Assembly (NCBI GenBank): GCA_040878035.1
Contig: JBBDMX010000069.1
Coordinates: forward strand, 23,833-87,832
Direction of reading: 5' to 3'
Source of the DNA: JBBDMX01 sp040878035
GTDB taxonomy: Bacteria > Planctomycetota > Phycisphaerae > Phycisphaerales > Phycisphaeraceae
Length of the DNA stretch: 64,000 bases
Of this stretch, positions 61,060 through 64,000 are shown piece after piece (positions within the stretch are counted from its first letter, which is position 1; each line of letters begins with the position of its first letter). The notes below the pieces were generated by a model, which saw only the letters and a list, made by a program, of their open reading frames with translations, did not search any database and had not been told where the DNA came from. A program made the position numbers and the translations under genes.

Positions 61060-61395
61060 TTAAGGCTGGCCGTCGCCGTCGGACGCTTGTTCGGCACGCG
61101 ATCCAACTGCCGCAGGGCCTGCCTGATGCGTTGTTCGTTTTCGACCAGGGCCATGCGGACACAGCCTTCGCCGCGCCTTCGCCAAGGCACGGGCCTTGAC
61201 GACCACCCAAGGCGTGACCGCCTCGGGATGGGCCATGCTGTCCGCCAGGCGCCGCTGCAATTCCGCCCGTTGCGGTTCCGACCGGGGTGCTGCCTCAACC
61301 TCGCGCGCCACGCTGTCCCAGATCGCCTCGGCGACGGCCAGGCGATCATCCACACTCAGTTGGTCGATGCCCAATTCCTGAATCGTCGGGGCCAT
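61060..61395 (-). CDS. Addiction-module antitoxin-like protein with abnormal C-terminus
   Basis: 111 aa. Residues 1-72 match the TIGR02574-type antitoxin family: APTIQELGIDQLSVDDRLAV, AEAIWDSVAREVEAAP and LADSMAHPEAVTPW. Such proteins normally end soon after PWEEVKARALAR at about 75 aa; here the frame runs on for nearly 40 basic residues (CPHGPGRKRTTHQ), as if a frameshift or lost stop fused it to non-coding DNA. No RelE/ParE toxin gene follows. Probably decaying or solitary. Confidence 0.65.
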   Translation of the reverse strand: MAPTIQELGIDQLSVDDRLAVAEAIWDSVAREVEAAPRSEPQRAELQRRLADSMAHPEAVTPWVVVKARALAKARRRLCPHGPGRKRTTHQAGPAAVGSRAEQASDGDGQP

Positions 61396-61500
61396 GATGC
61401 GATCCTGTTCTAACCCGTTTTAGCCAGCATGCTGCGACTGGACTATACGACGGGTTTGATGCCCTGGGCAAACGCATGTACCGACTGGGGCGCCGGCGAC

Positions 61501-61606
61501 GGCCACGATTATGGACTGCGGTGGCAACGACACCGCTTTAGCTTGCGGCGGAGCCGGCTTGGCTGGCGCGCAGAGCCAAAGCGGCGTCACCGCCGCCGCA
61601 CTCCAA
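61501..61606. repeat. Dispersed palindromic element (copy 2 of 2)
   Basis: Reverse complement matches 6218-6320: GACGCCGCTTTGGCT, GGCTCCGCCGCAAGC, AAAGCGGTGTCGTTGCCACC and GCAGTCCATAATCG. Lies just downstream of the LacI-type remnant. Confidence 0.78.
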
Positions 61607-61627
61607 ATGAGGCCGAAGAGGGGATAA

Positions 61628-61762
61628 GCACAGGTCCACGGGCAGGGTGATGGTCGTCAGCGGCGGGGTGAGGAACTCGGTGATGCGCGAATCGTTGAAC
61701 GTGGCCAGGCTCAGGTCGGCCATGACCGATAGCCCGCCGTGTTGCCATTTCCGGGGCGATGC
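61628..61762 (-). pseudogene. Remnant of a LacI/GalR-family regulator
   Basis: The frame reads HGGLSVMADLSLATFND and then SRITEFLTPPLTTITLPVD, matching the near-C-terminal core of LacI-family regulators (P-x-D-[LI]-S-[LI]-x-x-F-[DN]-D-S, then PPLTT). No DNA-binding domain precedes it, and the frame runs into the dispersed element at 61606. A gene fragment cut off by repeat insertion or deletion. Confidence 0.65.
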
Positions 61763-61793
61763 TACGGCGTGATGACGGCGACCCGAGCCCCGC

Positions 61794-62516
61794 TCACAAC
61801 TGCTGCTGCGCCGGCACCATCAGCAGCCGGGCGACCAGCACGTGCGCCGGTTGCTCGAGCATGAACTTCACCGCCCGCGCGATGTCCTCCGGTTGCACCG
61901 GTTGCTCGACCCCTTTAAGCGGTTCCTTCTGCTTGCTCGTCCAGTGCGACTGGAGGCTGGTGGCGGTGTAGCCCGGCTCGATGACCATCACGCGCACGCC
62001 GGTGCCGGCAAGTTCCAAGCGCAGCGCCTCGCTCATTGCTTCAATCGCGTATTTTGTGCCGGCATACACGCCAACGCCGGGGCGCACCTTCATGCCCAGG
62101 ACGCTCGAGGTATTGACCAGGTCGCCGTGGCCCTGCTTCTTGAACACGCGCAGGGCGGCATACGCCACGCGCGTGGCGGCCTCGACGTTGGTGCGAATCA
62201 TCGACGCCAGCGCTTCGACGTCGGCGTCGTCCACCGTGCCGATGTTCATCACGCCGGCATTGTTGAACACCACGTCCACTTGGCCAAAACGCTGTTGGGC
62301 CGTGTCCAGCAGCACGGCGGGAAGCTGCGGATCGGTGATGTCGCCGTCCACCGCGACGCATGGGCCGGCTAGTTCCTTTTCCAACGCCTCGAGTTGTTTG
62401 GCCCGCCGGGCGGTGAGCACCAGCTTCATGCCCGCGGCGCTGAGTTCCTTGGCGGTGGCCCAGCCGATGCCGCTGGATGCGCCGGTGATGATCGCCACTT
62501 TGTCCTTGAGCTGCAT
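61794..62516 (-). CDS. Short-chain dehydrogenase/reductase
   Basis: 240 aa from MQLKDKVAIITGASSGIG at 62516. Classical SDR: TGASSGIG cofactor motif at residues 11-18, D-I in AVDGDITDP, NNAGVMN, catalytic Ser in NTSSVLGMK and the YxxxK motif YAGTKYAIEAM. Probably NADP-dependent from the basic residues after the second strand (TARRAKQLEAL). Substrate unknown; resembles YdfG/serine-dehydrogenase-like oxidoreductases. Confidence 0.92.
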   Translation of the reverse strand: MQLKDKVAIITGASSGIGWATAKELSAAGMKLVLTARRAKQLEALEKELAGPCVAVDGDITDPQLPAVLLDTAQQRFGQVDVVFNNAGVMNIGTVDDADVEALASMIRTNVEAATRVAYAALRVFKKQGHGDLVNTSSVLGMKVRPGVGVYAGTKYAIEAMSEALRLELAGTGVRVMVIEPGYTATSLQSHWTSKQKEPLKGVEQPVQPEDIARAVKFMLEQPAHVLVARLLMVPAQQQL

Positions 62517-62683
62517 GTCAAACTCCGATTGATACTGGCCTGACGGATCAACGGCGCCCGCGCGAGGCGATGCACGCACCCGCCACCGGTTCCGACCGGC
62601 ACGTCGGCATGATAACCAATGCCCCTGGTTCACCCGACGGTGGCAGCGGAGACATTCTCAGACTGGGTACCGCTCATCCCGAT

Positions 62684-62745
62684 AAAAAAAGGCGGCGGCT
62701 GTGTCGAGTGCCGGGGTCCGGAAGCACTCTCGACCAGCCGCCGCC
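62684..62745 (-). terminator. Intrinsic terminator of the chemoreceptor gene
   Basis: Minus strand: 11-bp stem GGCGGCGGCTG / CAGCCGCCGCC extended by GTGTCGAGTGC/GCACTCTCGAC pairing, followed by seven Ts (62684-62690). Lies 18 bp after the stop codon. Confidence 0.9.
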
Positions 62746-62762
62746 TGCGGTCCAAATACGGA

Positions 62763-64000
62763 TTAATGCGCCAGCTTGAACTGGCCCACCAGGCGCTGAA
62801 GTTGCTCGGCCTTGGACGACAGTTGCGTCGCCGCCGCCGCCGCCTGACTCGCGCCTTCGCTGGCCTGCTTGGTCACCGCGTGGATGCTTTCGACGTTGCG
62901 GCTGACCTCCTCGCTGGCCGCCGACTGCTGCTCTGCCGCCGCCGCGATCGACTGGATCATGCTCGCCACCGACTTGGCCTTATCCACGATCTGCCCCAGG
63001 CTCTCCCCCGCTTCGGTGGCGCGCTGCACGCCGGTCTTCACCTGCTCGGTGCCGGCGTTCATGCGCTCCACCGCCTGGCCCGTCTCCGTCTGGATGGCCG
63101 TGATCGACTGGGCGATCTCCTCGGTGGCCTTGGTGGTGCGGTCCGCCAGCTTGCGCACTTCATCGGCGACCACCGCAAAGCCCCGGCCATGCTCGCCGGC
63201 CCGCGCCGCTTCGATCGCCGCATTGAGCGCCAACAGATTCGTCTGGTCGGCGATGTCGTTGATCACCTCGATGATCTTGCCGATCTGCGCCCCGCGCTTG
63301 CCCAGTTCCTGCACGCTGTCGGCGCTGGCGGTCACCGCCTGGCTGATGGCTTGCATGCCTTTGATGGTCTGCTGCACCACCTCGCCGCCTTGTTGCGCGA
63401 CCTTGCCGCTCTCGGTGGCGTTGGCGGCGGCATCGGCGCTCTTGCGCGCCACTTCCACCACGCTGGCGCTCATCTCCTCGATGGCCGAGGAAATCTGGTT
63501 GACCTGCTGGGTCTGCTCGCTCATGCCCGCCGCCATCTCCTCGCTGGAGGCGGCGATCTGCGTCGAGGCCCCCGCCACCTCACGCGCCGAGCCGGCGACT
63601 TCGCTGACCACGACGCTAAGTGATCGGGACATCTCATTGACGGATTGCGTCAACTGCCCCAGTTCGTCCTGCGACTTAATCTCCAGAGCGACACCCCTCA
63701 AGTCGCCCGAAGCGATTTCCTTGGCGCGGACCACCACGGGGTGAATCGCGCGAACGATCGTTCGCGACAGCAGCAACCCGATGCCTACGGCCACCACCAC
63801 ACCGATGATGACACTGGTGGTGGCGATGGTGGTCGCCGTGCTTGCCGCCGCCTGGCCATCCTTTACCGACGCGTCGGCGACGGTGACGTTGAGGTCGATG
63901 ATCTGATTCAGAACTGGCATCATGTGACTAAACAGGATGCCGACCTTTAGTACCTTAGCGATTGAGTTGATCGCAATTTGGTGATGATTTTTCTGGTTCA
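62763..64000 (-). CDS. Methyl-accepting chemotaxis protein (N-terminus beyond window)
   Basis: Chemoreceptor signalling to CheA. The frame is open through the right edge (an internal ATG at 63923 is not the true start), so the first membrane helix and part of the sensor are missing. Visible: end of a helical sensor (KVLKVGILFSHMMPVLNQII), a membrane helix TTSVIIGVVVAVGIGLLLSR, a HAMP domain (RTIVRAIHPVVVRAKEIASG) and the long signalling domain with the tip QTNLLALNAAIEAARAGE and GRGFAVVADEVRKLADRT. No CheB/CheR-binding pentapeptide at the C-terminus. Fits a motile cell. Confidence 0.95.
   Translation of the reverse strand, partial: NQKNHHQIAINSIAKVLKVGILFSHMMPVLNQIIDLNVTVADASVKDGQAAASTATTIATTSVIIGVVVAVGIGLLLSRTIVRAIHPVVVRAKEIASGDLRGVALEIKSQDELGQLTQSVNEMSRSLSVVVSEVAGSAREVAGASTQIAASSEEMAAGMSEQTQQVNQISSAIEEMSASVVEVARKSADAAANATESGKVAQQGGEVVQQTIKGMQAISQAVTASADSVQELGKRGAQIGKIIEVINDIADQTNLLALNAAIEAARAGEHGRGFAVVADEVRKLADRTTKATEEIAQSITAIQTETGQAVERMNAGTEQVKTGVQRATEAGESLGQIVDKAKSVASMIQSIAAAAEQQSAASEEVSRNVESIHAVTKQASEGASQAAAAATQLSSKAEQLQRLVGQFKLAH

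Overview
ORGANISM. The window is GC-rich and gene-dense. It most resembles a member of the Planctomycetota, probably class Phycisphaerae; this is inference. The pointers are the short planctomycete-type dispersed repeats (CCACAGATGGACACAG, ACCACCAAGACACCAAGG, TTCGAACTTCG and GCCGCAAGCGGC units), two membrane proteins with a C-x2-C-x-Y-N-L-R zinc ribbon, a two-TM protein with an excisionase-like HTH, and a short lipoprotein with an LPRSQYDRY motif. A run of ten Ns followed by 17 Cs (46794-46820) shows this is a scaffolded draft assembly.

LAYOUT. (1) 1-9.3 kb, minus strand: flagellar basal-body/export operon flgB-flgC-fliE-fliF-fliG-fliH-fliI, with fliI cut by the left edge. Upstream lie a sigma-54 activator, its histidine kinase and a FlgN-like protein. 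A sigma-54 -24/-12 promoter precedes flgB. (2) 9.5-18.2 kb: large TPR protein, MerR-like regulator, release factor 2 (with a frameshift site that uses UAA), four-helix-bundle protein, aminotransferase, Ser/Thr kinase, amidase, lipoprotein. (3) 18.5-30.2 kb: proS, two tandem zinc-ribbon membrane proteins, neuB (carrying a repeat insertion), rho, coaE, a roughly 1 kb intergenic island, a cold-shock gene, an orphan kinase and three small minus-strand genes (GNAT, Dabb, YajQ). (4) 30.2-46.7 kb, minus strand: one fused S10-spc-alpha ribosomal cluster from rpsJ to rplQ including secY, map, infA and rpoA, bounded by a near-consensus promoter and an intrinsic terminator. L30, S4 and adk are absent from their usual places. 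(5) 46.8-50.1 kb: Cys-rich protein and ppdK. (6) 50.2-54.8 kb: stress-type island with two divergent MpsC/DUF2294 genes, a candidate small RNA, an Ala-rich lipoprotein, CsrA, three tiny membrane proteins, a small HTH protein and a SYLF lipoprotein. (7) 54.8-64 kb: oxidoreductase remnant, psd, HTH-membrane protein, phosphoesterase with an in-frame repeat, a second large intergenic island, an NRAMP transporter, a universal stress protein, an antitoxin-like gene, a LacI-family remnant, an SDR and a chemoreceptor cut by the right edge.

HOW IT FITS. The kinase/activator pair is positioned to drive the flagellar operon through sigma-54, and the chemoreceptor and CsrA fit a motile lifestyle. The most unusual theme is the density of short palindromic or tandem repeats. 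They fill many intergenic gaps, including gaps inside the ribosomal operon, and in several genes (neuB, the phosphoesterase, coaE, the end of prfB, probably rho) they have become in-frame coding sequence. Two homologous elements of about 200-220 bp (26721-26923 and 58062-58283) share a 26-bp block containing a TGTCA-N3-TGACA dyad and match no element family I know.
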